This document shows positions 1-12,479 of a stretch of 64,000 bases of DNA, piece after piece. The position numbers were made by a program, and so were the translations under genes. Numbering within the stretch: the stretch's first letter is position 1; every line of letters starts with the position of its first letter. The stretch spans positions 13,542,629 to 13,606,628 of the forward strand of contig NC_045149.1 of the NCBI RefSeq assembly GCF_008831285.2, in the 5' to 3' direction. Origin of the DNA: Nymphaea colorata. Its lineage: Eukaryota; Streptophyta; Magnoliopsida; Nymphaeales; Nymphaeaceae. The notes under the pieces are model-generated. The model was given only the letters and a program-made list of their open reading frames with translations, had not been told where the DNA came from and did no database searches.

Positions 1-3000
1 AAAAAAAAGTTTTTTTTTTGCACTTAAACATGAACCTTTTGATCATTGCACACTCTTGTGTGCATAACTTTAGTGCACACAGGTGTGCACATAACCTGTT
101 TCGTGCAAATCACTATATCCAAACTTTTTAGTTCAAATCATAAAGTTCATCGTAGATATCGATAGAGTAGAAAATCTCCTATTTTATTGAATTTTTTCTT
201 TTGATTCAAAATCGTGGCAGCAATATGTATCTTCCATTGTTTTATTGCACATACAATAAATATAACAAACCAGAAAATTAGATAATGTTCCTATTGCATG
301 CATTGATAAAATCACTTTCTTGTAAGTGTCACAAAAAACGTGAAAAAAATGTGATAAATTAAATTTTCATTTAAAACTTAAAAAACATATTTTTTTGAAA
401 AAAAAGCTAAAATTGTTCAATGTGTTTTTTCACCTTTTTTCCACTTTTTATTTTTTCTTTTTTAATGCTAGACAGTTTTCTTTTTATTTTCTATTTTTTA
501 TTGGTTGCAAATTTACTTGTCTTTTGATGTTTGTGTCATTAGCTTTTCACTTATTTTATTTTTTTCTATTTTTAGTTTTTTAAAATTTTTAAACATTTAC
601 CATATTTGTCCCATTTTTTCAAGCTCGCTTTATTATAGCCGTGGAAACTCTCACCGTTTAAAACTCTGAAACGTTATTTGTGACTCTGCTTGTAACTATA
701 GTTGTAAAAAAAAAGAAGTCAAAAAATGCTACTTTTCCATGTATTCAATATTTAGCCTATCAGCTCGATTGAGTTCGAGCCAGGTCTTTTACTAAACAAT
801 TTGAGCTCGAGTTCATGCATTGACTCATTTAGTTACCTGAGTAAAGTTTGAGTTTACTGAACTCGGTTTGTCAAAGCTAGACTCAGCTCGAATGTTACCT
901 GAAGCAACAGTTCTGATTTGTATCGAATAGGTCTTTTAATCTTATACCACTTTTCACTCGTGTCATGAAGTGAGATGAGTTAAATTCAGCATATTAAACC
1001 AGTTTTCAATCCAGTGACTCTCCTCTAGCGTCCCTTGTCGCTGGTCGACGTTCACTCCATCAAGGTATGTATCTCTCTTAGCCAGGGGTGGAAGGAGGGG
1101 TAGGGCCACTGGGCCATGGCCATACCTCAGCCTAAAAAAATAAAAAATTTTAGTTGCATCATGTATTGTTTGGATTCGAATTTAGTTTGGCCCTAGTCGG
1201 ATTCAAAAGTTAGACTATTCGGCTCGCCCCAAAAAAAATCCTGCCTCGGTCCTGCTGTTAGTGTAACTTCATTCATTCTTGATTGATTTTGAAGCTTAAT
1301 CAACAGTTTACTTGAAGATACCCCTGAAACTCGATCTCCTTTGGAATAATGAGGTGCATCATTGACTCCTAATATTTTTTAGAATATCAATCATTTTCAG
1401 CCTTTCTGGGATGCAGTCTACAATTTCCAGGTGGAGACAACTCACGCAAACCAATCATTTTGATTTCTTTATATAATTAACACCATTTTATTTTATTACC
1501 TCTTGTTGTTAATGTAATTATGATTTTTGTGCTTTCTTTACAACGAACTTCCATGACAACGTTTGGAAGAATTTTGGCGAGCCATCAAGTCGAGGCCGAC
1601 AATGTTCTATCGAGTCGAGATCGACAATTTTCCATTTATTTTTTTAAATATTTTGACTGATTCACAACCAAATCACCTGAACAGCCTTCCTGATTTGATT
1701 CATGTTTCCATTTTCACAATTAAGAAAGGAAATGAATCTGAATTAATTACATCAAAATTAAAGAGCTCCGGTGTGAGAATCGCAAAAGTGAAAATATGCA
1801 CTGGCGCTATTCCGCCGCCAAAGAGCACACCAGAGTTCTCGCCACTAGCGGTCCTTTATCTAGCGAGTTGTCACCAGACAAGTGCATCAACTGTTCAGCT
1901 ATTTTTAGCGCTAGCAAGGAGATAATTTCTCGTGCAAACTACATGTCATGAAACTCATACCTGATGGCTACTGAGCTTTTAGGTGATTTTTTTCACTGCT
2001 ATACGCCTTAATTAAACAAAAATTAATTACCATACTCTGGGTGACGGCTTCATGGTCTAAGTTATAACCTGAATATATTGTAATGATGGATTTATTTTTC
2101 AAACAAAGATTTGATGCTGATATGGGAGTTACATAGAGATGAATGCAGATAGTGCCATAAAGTTCTAATACAAAAGTTTGATCCCAATACCGAAATTTGA
2201 AATTAACAGTACTACTCAAACAGCTTGTAACTGAAACACCCACGTAATGGAAGGGAAGAAGTATGGCTCTCAAGACTTGAGCTCGGCTACAAAATTCTTG
2301 CTTTGCACATGTGGTTAAAAGCCCCAACTTGGCAAGTTTTTTAGGACTAGATAGCTTCAGTTCAGGGGCCTCTAGCTGCTCCAAAGTTACTCATTTACTC
2401 AGGTGGAAAGGCCAATCAGGTTTAAATATAACCAACATGAAGCTTAGCAAAAGTATTACCAATATTAAAAGCTTACCAACTTGAATCTTATCTATGAAAC
2501 TTTTTTTTTGAGAATTTGGCACCTTAAAATAATTAGAGCTGCAATACTTTAGATGGAGGAAGATGGTGATTTGTCGTTGGTGGAATAATCTTCAAGCCCT
2601 GAGGATGCCATAATGGCTCTTACGTTAAGTGTTGAAGAAGTCGACGATTCTACTAAATGCATGTGGATACAGTTCCTGCTCATCTAACTGAGTAGAAAGA
2701 AGAAAAGAGATCTCATAGACGCAAGCAATACAACAGAAGGAGAGATTCATAGAGCTGCATAAAAGATGGACTTCACCAAAAACAGAGTGTGGGATGAGAG
2801 GAGCCGCTACTCATTCCTTTTCGGCCTTACTATTTTTATACATGTCTGCAGCAGCCGACTGGAATCATACAGAATCCGAAAAAGAAAAAAACATAAAGAA
2901 ACAAATCAGAAAACTCAAAGAATCAGCCAGTAAGAAAATTTACAGCCACATGCATCTCAACTGAACGAAGCTGGTTATATATGCCCATCGTGTATGTTTT

Positions 3001-3129
3001 TTTTTTTTTGTGCACCATTTTAATCAGGAAAAAAATGCCCATGATTAATTTTTAAAAAAATTGTACAGACAAAATGGAAAACTGTAAAAAGATTTTAGGA
3101 TTCAATAAAAGTAAAACTAGTCAATGCAT
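1..3129. other. Gene-poor AT-rich stretch
   Basis: No recognisable gene. The first 620 bases are very AT-rich with poly-T runs. Bases 745-900 contain the AGCTCGA/GAGTTCGAG-type dispersed repeat that recurs at about 6000-6140, 17095-17280, 18690-18860, 22140-22420, 29222-29350 and 31150-31560. Open frames of 120 codons (1563-1925, +) and 138 codons (1968-2384, -) have no motif I recognise and atypical composition, so I do not call them genes. Confidence 0.6.
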
Positions 3130-3620
3130 ATTGCTATGACCAATATACTCCTTCGAGGAGAAAAAAATGTCTCCGTTTTTTTGTCTCACTTATAACGTTA
3201 TCTCATACATCTATCATTATCTTATACCCCTATTATTATTTCATACACATGTTTTTCATATTTTTGTTATTATCTCATATTCATTATTTCATACTTTTAT
3301 CATTATCTCATACCCGTTATCTTATACTTTTATCATTATCTCATACTCCTGTCGAGGAGGAGGCATGAGATCATGGCTATGTGATAACAACAAGAATATG
3401 ATAATGACAAGGGGTATAAGATAATGTGTATGAGATAATAATAGGAGTATAAAATAATGTCAGAGGTAGGAGATAATGATAAAGATTTGAGAGAACAACA
3501 TAATTAAAAGTATTCGTCATGCATGTGTAATCTTTGGGCATTCAAATAAATATGCATATTAGTAGTATCGTCTATATTTAGTGTACGCCCATTATGTACA
3601 CAGAGTGACGTAAACAACTT
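3130..3620. repeat. Dispersed repeat R1, copy 1
   Basis: The core is a run of imperfect units around ATTATCTCATAC. They read in one direction at about 3185-3355 and as the reverse complement at about 3360-3490, so the core can fold back on itself. The flanks also match a copy at 62345-62720: a block reading about ATGACCAATATACTCCT on the left, and on the right GCATGTGTAAT followed by AAATAAATATGCATA. Shorter relatives lie at 42470-42700 and 51560-51610. This indicates a dispersed element rather than a simple local microsatellite. The class is unknown; a non-autonomous DNA element is one possibility. Confidence 0.6.
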
Positions 3621-4039
3621 GATCTCAACAAAATATGCAGGTCAACTTAATTTGTTAACAAGCATGTACTACTTGGCTGTCTTGATCGAGTTTGAAAGGC
3701 CCCAATTGTGATCTTGCATATGCATGAAGTTCTACTAGAGCATACCAATCTGGCAGAGCCTTAGTATACCCAATAATATATATTTCTAAATAATAACTTT
3801 GATAGTATCCTTAAGCAAATTTCAATCAACACACCAAAACAAGCTCACATGGTGAACTTAGTGAAACAACAAACAAAAAAAACTGGCACTTGAACAGTAA
3901 ACAACTAATATTTATAAGAAAATGCTTACAATAAGAAACAAGAAGGAGCCACGTGGACAAGAAACCACCAAACGAAGCTCACATAGTGAGCTTTCCCTTC
4001 ACTCCCACCCGTGCAACCACACACTGCACTTACACTTGA
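3621..4039. other. Intergenic DNA without features
   Basis: I see no gene, terminal repeat or obvious regulatory motif here. It leads into copy A of the long dispersed repeat. Confidence 0.4.
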
Positions 4040-6247
4040 CAGCACATTGCTCCACACATGGCTTAAAGGAGGCTGGCCACTTAATTTCCTTAGTCACATG
4101 GAGAGTTGCATTTCTTCATTTCAAAAATAGAAAATCATTTAAATTATCTTACTTGAAATGTTATGTTTTTTCAGAAGATGCATCTCTTTACCAAAGGATG
4201 ATCACTTCCCAATGGCCGTGTTCAATCAATAAACAACTCTTATTGGGTTAATGGAAAGCCAAAGTGGGCCTATGAAAATTAAGACAAAGAAACATCGCTG
4301 AAATCTATCAAATGTGTATTTTAATTGCATTGTTTACTGCAATTTTGCATCAAATTGGAAGGCTGATCTTGTCCCAAAAAATTTATCAAATTGTCGAGTA
4401 TAACCTGATCTACACCCAGGCAATTAAGGGTCACCAAGGCAGAAAAAGACACAAAACAAGCTGGACTTTTTTCCATCTCGACAACTTTTGAGTCAGGTTT
4501 AGGTCGTGTAATTATTGATTGAACACGTATCCAGTACTTGGTTCCTTCTAGGTCATGGTTTAGGTTCTGAAACGATGAATTCTTATGTAAGTAAAGTGCT
4601 TGCATTCTGTTGGACCATCAGCACGTATACAGTCAGACGGTTTGGCATGTATGCAATCACGGAGCTACATGTGAGCAGGTGTGGGCAGTTGTTATTTCTT
4701 TTTAAATTGGCATATCAAATATTTGAGCTTTTATGTGTACCGGTGCACCTCTACAGATGAGAGTTTCTTTCCGAGTGCCTCTTAGGCCAATTTTTCTGGC
4801 TCTGCTACTGATGTACACATAAGTCAAATTGGTCAAACAGGCACAGCATGGTGGTTGAACCTAGAATACACCCAGCTCTAATCAGCCCAGCTTCTTTAAG
4901 AATAAGTGGAGTCCAAGTTAGACTTAAGACCTGATAGGGGCCATCAGGCATGTAGGTCCTGATCTATTCAAGCGAAATCGCCCCAACTCATTTGTCCACC
5001 CCAGATTATTTGAATTTGAATTGAATGAGAAATTAGAACTCTTGCAATATCCATTGTTGTCAACTTTTATGGGCAAACTCTAATATGAATCAAGAGTATT
5101 GTGAAGTTTGTCATTAGTTGGAAACAGTCTCTGATGGAAGCAGATTGTTTTAACATATATAAAACACTTATGAGGCAGCCAATCACAATTCCAAATTGAC
5201 TTTCTGGTCTTACTCAAACATCAAGATTTTGGATAAGCATATTTATTCAAACATAACATGATTTTAGTATACTTGCTCAAGCATTTGTATCCACTAATCA
5301 TGAACCGGATATGAGATATATGTGGTTAATGAAGCATATAAAATATTCACACATTTCTTGATTTCTTCTCACAGTGAAAGCGGCCGGGGATTCCCTCACT
5401 CATTGAATTGCAGCTATTTGCCTGCAAAGAACTTGGTTGCATGCTTAACCCAGAAAGATGACAGTGAGAGTTTTGTTCAATTACCATATTCTGAAGGTGT
5501 CCATACATAAATCTTTTTTATACAGAAAGTGGCCATGAGAACTAGACTTTTCTTTGTTTAGAAATTTAGTAAGCTAATGCAGATTTCCTCCTTCAATTGC
5601 ACTTGATAGTGGCGAGTTAGTAAACTTTTTTACTTCCCCCAACTCACACTTTGGACAAAGGTAGGAAATGACAATATCAAACTAATATTAAGGGTTTCCA
5701 AGTTTCTTCCCCATTTAAGGTGTTGAAAAAGGCACATTTTGGGCATTCATGAGGTGCGGCACAGTCACATTACTTTGTATTTTTTATTGCTTCCGAGTGG
5801 TCCACTGAACGCCATAAATTTGATATTGCAAAGATAGATGATAGGGGGAAAATATTAATGCTGATGGTTCCTTGATTGATGTATGCCTAACTATTTTGAA
5901 CCTATTGTTGCACTACCTAACCTAGTGATCTAATTATAAGCTAAATGTTTGCAGACAATTACTATATATTTAGACTCCTGTTTACTTTAGGGATATGGTC
6001 GAGCCAACTCAGGTTCAACTCGAACTCACCCGTGTAATCTAGAATTTAACTTGGCTTGTTTAATAAAAAATTCGAGCTCGACCTTGATTTAAATCTCGAG
6101 TTCTAAGTGAGTTGAATTTGGGTTACATGAGCTCAACTAATTTAAAATACTCCACTTTGCTCATGCTTTCCCTGTTCCTTAATCTTCAGGGGCATGTCGA
6201 TAATTTTTTTATGAATCTAACACCCTTTTTGTAATTTTTCTTTTTCA

Positions 6248-6742
6248 GTTAAAGAGAAAAAATATATGTGAATCAAGTGAAATTGCCTAAGAGTCGGGCT
6301 GGAGCTCAGACTTGGTTTACCAAGTGGTGCTTGAGATTGGCTCACTCGCTGTACATTCCTACTTGTTTTAACAATATCGTTGAAAGCTAGTACTGTCAGC
6401 AAACATGACTGACTTATCAAAGCAAACTGTTTTTTAGATAAAAAAGAATATAAATTTTACCAGGACGAGACATGGTAGACACAAAATCTATCTTGTAACT
6501 TCTCCGGTTAAAGAGAAAACATATATATGAATCAAGTGAAATTGCCTAAAGGAGTTGAGCTAGAGCTTGGACTTGGTTTACCAAGTGGAAATCAGATTGA
6601 CTCAGTTGTACATTCCTACTTGTTTTAACAATATTGTTGAAAGCTAGTACTGTCAGCAAAGCAAAATGTTTTTTGGATAAAAAAGATGATAAATTTTACC
6701 ATGGTGAGACATGATAAAATCTATCTTGTAACTTCTCCGCTC
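6248..6742. repeat. Tandem duplication, period about 259 bp
   Basis: Two head-to-tail units (6248-6506 and 6507-6742) both start at GTTAAAGAGAAAA and run through ATGAATCAAGTGAAATTGCC to CTTGTAACTTCTCCG. They differ by small indels. Copies B and C of the surrounding repeat carry only one unit, so the duplication happened in copy A after the copies separated. Confidence 0.75.
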
Positions 6743-8065
6743 TTTTTTTCTGTTTTTTTCTTTGGCTTAAGTTAGCCTCAGGTGGACTGTGGATGGATTA
6801 TGGGCTAAGTTTTTAGGCACTGTGTTCTTCACCTTCTCAAATACTTCTGCTGGGGTATGAAAGTTGCTAATTTTAATTCAAACTTACCTAAAGAAATGAC
6901 TCCTTCTCATTCCTCCTACCTTTTCTTGATTTCCTGTTGGTAACCTTCTATATATCAAAATAAATTTCAAACTTCCAAAAAAAAAAGGAATACTACTCAT
7001 TCTACACGAATTAAGATCGGTTACTGCCTATTGTTACAAAGTTTTTGGAAATTAGGAAAAAGGTGAGATTGCAAAATATTGTGAGAGAAAGGGGAAAGGT
7101 GAAAAAATATGGTTCAATCCAAGTAATCAACCAACATATCAACTCTTTGCTTTTACAGGTGCCCCCTTCTCAACCCGAAACTGGTTACGTGCACAAACCA
7201 AGTGCAAGGAAGTTATGTACAGGGGTGTGTGAAGACCAAAATACTCCCAGTTAGAAAAAAGAGAGCCCTTTTACAAAAACAAAAAAATGTCAATTATGAA
7301 AAAGTTAAAGGTCTAAAAAGTATATTCTTTATAAAAAAACTTCCTAATATACCCAACCCCCTGCTCTTTTCATTGGGTGCATATTTGTTGAATGCACCAT
7401 CTGGCTCATGCAACTCAATCTTGCCAACAAAGATAAAAACCCGACATGTACAAGATCTAGAATCGATATTTTTTTTTCCAGTCATGTTTCCTTTTTGAAA
7501 AATTTTGATATGAAGATTTTTTTGTATATTTATTCAGTAGAAGAACATTATACAGCTACTTAGATATTAGGTTTAGAATGAATTTCTTTTTCCTTTTTGG
7601 AAAGAAATAAAAACAAAGAGTTGATGTGTTGGTTGATTCATTTGGTTTTGCACTGTATTTTTTACCTTTTCCATTTCTTTCCTAATATTTGGCAATCTCA
7701 CCTTTTTTCTTTCTTGAAAACTTGGTATATGTAAATGGATAGCAACCAACCTTAATTTGTGTAGAACGCCTAACAATCAGTTTTTTTTTGCACTTCAAAA
7801 TTTATTTAGATAGAAGGGTGTTAACTGGATCTCAAGAAAAGTAGGAGAAATGAGAAAGAATCGATAAGTCTGAATTAAGATTAGAAACTTCCATATCCTA
7901 CCAGAAGCATGGAGGAAGGTGAAGACTTTAATGCCTGATAATTTTGCCCATAATCCATCCACTGTCCCCCGACGCTAACTTAGGCCGAAAAAAGGAAAAA
8001 ACTTCAAAGAAGTTCTAAGATAGATTATGTGTCTATCAAGTCTCGTTATGGTAAAACCAAACTAA
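6700..8065. mobile_element. Fold-back element FB1, copy 1 (most complete)
   Basis: A long imperfect inverted repeat. The left arm is about 6700-7165 and the right arm about 7590-8065, each close to 465 bp, with a loop of about 425 bp. Matching blocks are ACTGTGGATGGATTATGGGC (left, about 6786) against its reverse complement near 7950; CAACTCTTTGCTTTT (left, about 7139) against its complement near 7600; and the TTTTACCAT...GAGAC block near the outer ends. The loop shows no transposase. Related copies at 17560-18650 and 19130-19650 support a mobile family of fold-back type. A target-site duplication could not be defined by eye. Confidence 0.65.
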
Positions 8066-8307
8066 CCCGCTATTGTCAAGTGCAATTCAAGGAGAAATCT
8101 GAACCATCTTACCGTACTTCTAAACTAAGAAAAGTCACACGCTTATGGTCAATTTTGACATATACAAGTTATATACATGGACTTCTTGAGAATATGGTGG
8201 TCAAAGAAAACTCCCAGACATCCTTTTGGGCTAAGAATGGTACTAATTTCTACAGAGGCAACCAGCTGCAATAAGTATCTTCTGTTGTTTCAGTCATGAA
8301 GTAGATG

Positions 8308-8502
8308 GAGAAAATCACAGATTAGATCATGTTCCTATGGCATGCATATACATAACTACCTTCTTCTTCTATATCATAATATGAATTAATCAGCATATTG
8401 ACCATCACTTCCTGCACCACCTGCAGGACTTCCATACCATGTCACTCTGGCCGGTAACAAGCCGTCGTTGTCGGAGAAAATCACAGATTAGATCATGTTC
8501 CT
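8308..8502. repeat. Direct repeat of about 29 bp flanking 138 bp
   Basis: The block starting GAGAAAATCACAGATTAGAT occurs at 8308 and again at 8474, a 166-bp offset. The second copy directly abuts the truncated 5' end of Copia-B. A similar stretch lies near 275-310. It may be filler DNA or a local duplication made when the copia fragment joined here; it is too long for an ordinary copia target duplication. Confidence 0.5.
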
Positions 8503-8503
8503 A

Positions 8504-9060
8504 CAGCACATGACATGGGATGTAGGTAAACTTAAGAACTCTTCTCTTTACTTTGGCTCTGATACAGTTGTTGTTGGGAATGGGCAGCGTATCCCAATCA
8601 CACACATTGGACAAGCCGATATTTCTCTAAATCTTTCTCATAAAGATGTTCTCTATGTTCCACGCCTCACTAAAGATCTCATTTCCGTTAGCAAATTGAC
8701 TAACAACTTTTCATATGATTTTGAATTCACCTCTGGTCAATGCATCCTAAAGGACAGGAGGACGGGCTGAATAAGGGCAATAGGGACTGAACAAGGCAGT
8801 CTCTATGCAGTGAACGACGACAGCAATCATAAAGCCTGTTATTCATCAAGTTTTTGGGGAGTGACGGAAGAGTCCTTGGATGCACATTTGAGACATCCTC
8901 AATCTAGTGTTCTCTCTTTTCTGAAAAACCAGAAATATATTGATGTTTTACATAATGGTTCTTTTTCGATTTGTGCTAGTTGTCAAATGGGAAAATCTTG
9001 CAAACTACCTTTCATTGAGAAAGATGATAATGTTTCTTTGCCACTAGAAAAAATTCACAG
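8504..9060 (+). pseudogene. Copia-B: protease C-terminal part and GAG-pre-integrase
   Basis: Remnant of the 5' part of a Ty1/copia pol gene. The sequence starts just after where the protease DSGA motif should be (QHMTWDVGKL), then shows VVVGNGQRIPITHIG and VLYVPRLTKDLISVSKL, typical of the linker between protease and integrase in plant copia elements. The pre-integrase zinc-binding region follows: LRHPQSSVLSFL and CASCQMGKSCKLPF, then IHSDLWGPVPV, which opens the integrase core. A TGA at 8768-8770 and a frame change near 8800 break the frame. Gag, the primer-binding site and the 5' LTR are missing, so the copy is 5'-truncated and dead. Confidence 0.85.
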
Positions 9061-9760
9061 TGATCTATGGGGGCCGGTACCTGTTTTATATCCAAAACAA
9101 TGTCGGTTTTATGTTATATTTGCCAATCATAATAACTGTTTTACATGGTTTTACCCACTAAGGCACAAATCTGATTTTTTTTTTATGCTTTTGTTCATTT
9201 TCACAAATTGGTTGGGTGTTAGTTTGACAGAAAAATAAAAAAATTCCAAAGTGATGGAGGCAACGAATATACTAGCTCTTGCTTCATATCGTACCTTGAC
9301 AACCTTGGAATTAAATGGCAATATTCCTACCCCAAGACACCCAAGAAAAATGGCAAGGCAAAGTACAAGCATCACTCTATCACTGAATTGGTCTAACGTT
9401 GCTCTTTCATTCCAATGCAGCAAAGAGATTTTGGACTGACGCCTTCTCAGCTGCTGTTTTTCTAAAGAACAGGCTTCCCACCTCAACATTGTGTATGCAG
9501 TCACCTTTCTATATATTGTTTAAAAGGATTCCTGATTATTCCAGCATGCACATATTTGGCAGCAGGTGCTTTCCTTATTTGAGAGGATATGTTAGGAACA
9601 AATTTGACCCCAAATCTGTTCCATGTGTATTTATTGAATATAACACACTTCATATGGGGTATAAATGCTTCGAACCAAACTCTAGATGTCTATACATATC
9701 AAGGCATGTCATTTTTTATGAAATTTCATTTCCTTTCAAAAATCCATCTTCTCTATAAAA
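9061..9760 (+). pseudogene. Copia-B: integrase core remnant
   Basis: Degenerate integrase. FQSDGGNEYTS (from about 9244) corresponds to the block with the second catalytic aspartate. The block that normally reads TPxxNGxAERKH is here TPKKNGKAKYKH, so the catalytic glutamate of the DDE triad appears replaced by lysine. Downstream FWTDAFSAAVFLKNRLPTST, PDYSSMHIFGSRCFPYLR and SVPCVFIEY match the integrase C-terminal region of this superfamily. The frame changes several times and there is a stop after the ITELV block. Integration activity is not possible from this copy. Confidence 0.85.
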
Positions 9761-11160
9761 GGACAACGTCATGGATAGTGATTTTATATCTTTTGTTGAT
9801 ATCGAGACTTCAAATGAAGGAACCAAGCTAACTTCAAATCAACTAGAATATGGTTCCAGCCCTACCCCAGATCCACGTCTAAATGTCTATGATGATATTC
9901 AACAAAACATGCCACATGTTAGATCTCAAGATCCAAATATTTATCCTGTCGATCCATTTGATTCAACAACCACTCCGCCATGCTTACATAGTTCACAAAC
10001 TACGTGTATCGCTAGTCTTTCATCTACCTCTATGGAAACGTGAGCTATAGCAACAAAATCTATGACTCGATCAACGTCTCCAGGAAACCAGACGATGATA
10101 ACTAGAGCTATGGTGGGAATTCACAAACCTAATCCCAAGTATGCCAATGTTCATATCACTTATTCCAGCATACCCAAAGAGCCCAAAAGAGTACAAAAAG
10201 CTCTAAAACACGATGGGTGGAGAGCAGCCATGGAAGAAGAAATGACAAAATGAACATCATTGGATTTAAATGAGTTTTCAAATCCAAACTCAAAGCAGAT
10301 GGAAGTCTTGATTGACTAAATGCATGGTTGGTTGCCCGGGGTTTCACTCAAGTTGAAGGAATCGATTATCAAGAAACGTTCTCTGCCATCATTCGACCAA
10401 CTACTATATGCCTTGTACGTTCTATTGATACCATCTTCAATTGGAGCATCAAACAATTAGATGTAAAAATGCTTTGCTACATGAATCGCTTCATGAAACA
10501 GTTTATATGTCTCAACCACCGGGGTTTGAAGATCCTCTTCTACCGCATCATGTTTGCCATCTTCGAAAGGCATTATATGGCTAAAGCAAGCGCCTAGAGC
10601 TTGGTTTCAATGCTTAAGTGATTTTCTTTTCACTTATGGTTTTTGGAACTGCTATTCTGATCCATCCATGTTCACATTTCATGAAAATAGCCATTGCCTT
10701 ATTTTCTTAATCTACGTTGATAATATGGTCCTTATAGGAAGCTCTTTCAGCTGACTTCAGAATTTTATCTCCAAGCTTGAAGTCAAATTTTCGGTGAAAG
10801 ATATGCGGCAGCTAAGCTATTTTCTTGGGATCGAAATTTTGCACACTCACAATGGCCTCTTTCTCACTCAAACAAAATATGCTCAGGACATTTTGGAAAG
10901 AATTCAAATGCTTGATTGCAAACCGATGAACACTCCTATGACGGCTAAGCTAGATCTTGTAGATACTTCACCTTTTTCAGATCTCACTCTTTATCGTGCC
11001 ATAGTTGGACCATTACAGTACCTGACAATCACTCGATTAGAGATATCTTTTTTAGTGAATTTATTACCCAATTTAAGCAAAATTCAACTCAAGCACATTT
11101 CAAAATTGCCAAGCGTATTCTCCGATATATCAAACGAACTACCGACTATGGCATTCATAT
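9761..11160 (+). pseudogene. Copia-B: reverse transcriptase remnant
   Basis: After a poorly conserved linker (about 9771-10250) the RT blocks appear in order: [20 protein letters not shown] (10328), KQLDVKML (normally QMDVKTAF, first catalytic aspartate retained), a [11 protein letters not shown]-like block across a frame change near 10580, LIYVDNMVLIGS (about 10710) and YFLGIEILHTHNGLFLTQTKYA (about 10820). The active-site motif is YVDN rather than YVDD, consistent with a single G-to-A change. At least four frame breaks are needed to read through. An inactive fossil of a plant copia element. Confidence 0.88.
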
Positions 11161-11633
11161 CCTATCTCAAAGAGCCGTAGATCAATTTGCGTTCTCTAAC
11201 ATGGATTGGGCTGGATGTCATATCACCAGAAGATCCACGATAGGGTGTTGTACTTTTCTAGGAGCTAATTGTATTTCATGGAGTGCAAAGAAGCAATCCA
11301 TCGTTGCTCGATCCAGCGCCGAGGCTTTTCCAAATCCTTCGAGATATTGGCATTACCATTGCAAAAGCACCTATCCTTCATTGTGATAATATCAATGCAC
11401 TTTATTTAGCAAAAAATCCTGTTTTCCACAATCGGTCAAAACCTATTCAGATTGGTTATCATTATGTGTGAGAAATGACCACTTCAGGATGCCTAACCAC
11501 TAGATACATCAATTCTTATGGCCAAATTGCCGACATATTCACCAAAGCCTTGGGGACATATCAATTTTTTGGCTTACGAGACAAACTCAACGTCACGAGC
11601 CATTTTCATTTGAGGTGGCATATTAAGGGAAAT
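11161..11633 (+). pseudogene. Copia-B: RNase H remnant and 3' untranslated end
   Basis: MDWAGCHITRRSTIGCCTFL (11201) and ISWSAKKQSIVARSSAEA are hallmarks of the copia RNase H domain. HCDNINALYLAKNPVFHNR and YINSYGQIADIFTKALG follow in neighbouring frames, matching the C-terminal end of copia pol. A purine-rich stretch around TTAAGGGAAAT (about 11622-11633) sits where the polypurine tract is expected, directly before a TGTT start of the LTR. Confidence 0.85.
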
Positions 11634-12400
11634 TGTTCCAATCATCCTAAATTGGCCAACAACAGTCATGAGAGATCTAGCCAAAAAGGAAGTTTTCATT
11701 CAGATGCTACAACGCCCAATTCAACCGCAACGTCTCATTTAAATGGAAGAGAAATCAGTTATGGCATCGACAGCTGCAAGAAACAAAATGGAAGTTTTCA
11801 TTTAAATGCTGCAATGCCCAATTCAACTGCAACATCTCATTTAAATGAAAACAGCAAATGGAAAGTGCAATGTCACACTTAGCTTCAAACGAATCTTCCT
11901 ATGCAATGTCACTCAGCTATGGCCTCAACAAATGGAAAGTGTAAATCATGTTCAAACAATCAGTCATCATGCGCCATCCATAAAGATCCTGATCTAGCTC
12001 GCCTTTCTCAAACTGAAACGCTAGGAGGAAAAGAGAATGATCCTGATCCAGCCTACATTTCTCAAAATGAAACGTTAAGGAGGGAAGAGAAAAAGGAAGA
12101 TCATAATGATCCTGTTCTGACTCACGTTTCTCAAATTGAAATGTCAAAAGAAAATAAAGAAACTGATAAAATCATTATGTCCCAAAATCTCTCATCAGTT
12201 ACATGATGATTTCTGCAGTTTTCTACTGCCTTATATAATGTATTGATGAACATGGAACAACAATGAGAAATACGGCATGAATGTTTTCCCTGTGTCATAG
12301 GTTCTCCTAAACGGAACCACGTAAAGTTTGTTCTCTTTCTCTTTCTCTCTTCCTTCTTTATAAAAGGGTTTTTAGAAATAAATATGTGTGATGAAAACAT
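11634..12400 (+). repeat. Copia-B probable 3' LTR with internal repeats
   Basis: It begins TGTTCC just after the purine-rich tract and contains a TATA-like CTTATATAATG near 12231, as expected for an LTR promoter. The 3' boundary is uncertain (perhaps near 12400) because no 5' LTR is present for comparison. Two internal repeats are clear. One is a pair of about 55-bp blocks 102 bp apart (start 11688 and 11790, GGAAGTTTTCATT). The other is three imperfect blocks starting GATCCTG at 11985, 12039 and 12108, which in one frame encode a repeated DPxxxxxSQxE pattern. Confidence 0.55.
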
Positions 12401-12479
12401 TGGCAAATATAAAGTCTGGTTAGTGGCCAAAAGATTCTCACAATGCAAAAGGGCAAATTATGTGGATAAATATTATCCA

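Larger units (their letters stand above)
4040..8290. repeat. Long dispersed repeat, copy A
   Basis: This stretch aligns by eye, with many substitutions and small indels, to copy B (14030-18650). From about 5980 onward it also aligns to copy C (18650-20480). Anchors include the block around GAGGCTGGCCACTT (about 4069; 14068 in B), GACAACTTTTGAGTCAGGTT (about 4480; 14500 in B) and GAAGTTTGTCATTAGTTG (5103; 16099 in B). It contains AGCTCGA-rich DNA, a tandem duplication and a fold-back element. No conserved coding frame was seen, so the unit is either a large non-autonomous element or a segmental duplication. Copy A lacks the CACTA insertion found in copy B. Confidence 0.7.

Noticed and set aside
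1563-1925. 120-codon plus-strand open frame as a gene
   Set aside because: No recognisable domain, no supporting splice or promoter context and unremarkable length for AT-rich DNA.
1968-2384. 138-codon minus-strand open frame as a gene
   Set aside because: No motif or paralog recognised; composition is intergenic-like.
2553-2700. ATG-led acidic frame (MEEDGDLSLVE, then SSPEDAIMALTLSVEEVDD)
   Set aside because: Interrupted by a TAA after 11 codons and not extended on either side; too little to call a gene fragment.
3130-3530. CRISPR-like array from the regular TTATCTCATAC units
   Set aside because: Units are short, degenerate and without unique spacers, and this is plant nuclear DNA.
8504-12400. 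Copia-B as a full-length element
   Set aside because: No gag, primer-binding site or 5' LTR was found upstream; the 29-bp direct repeat at 8308/8474 is not an LTR pair.
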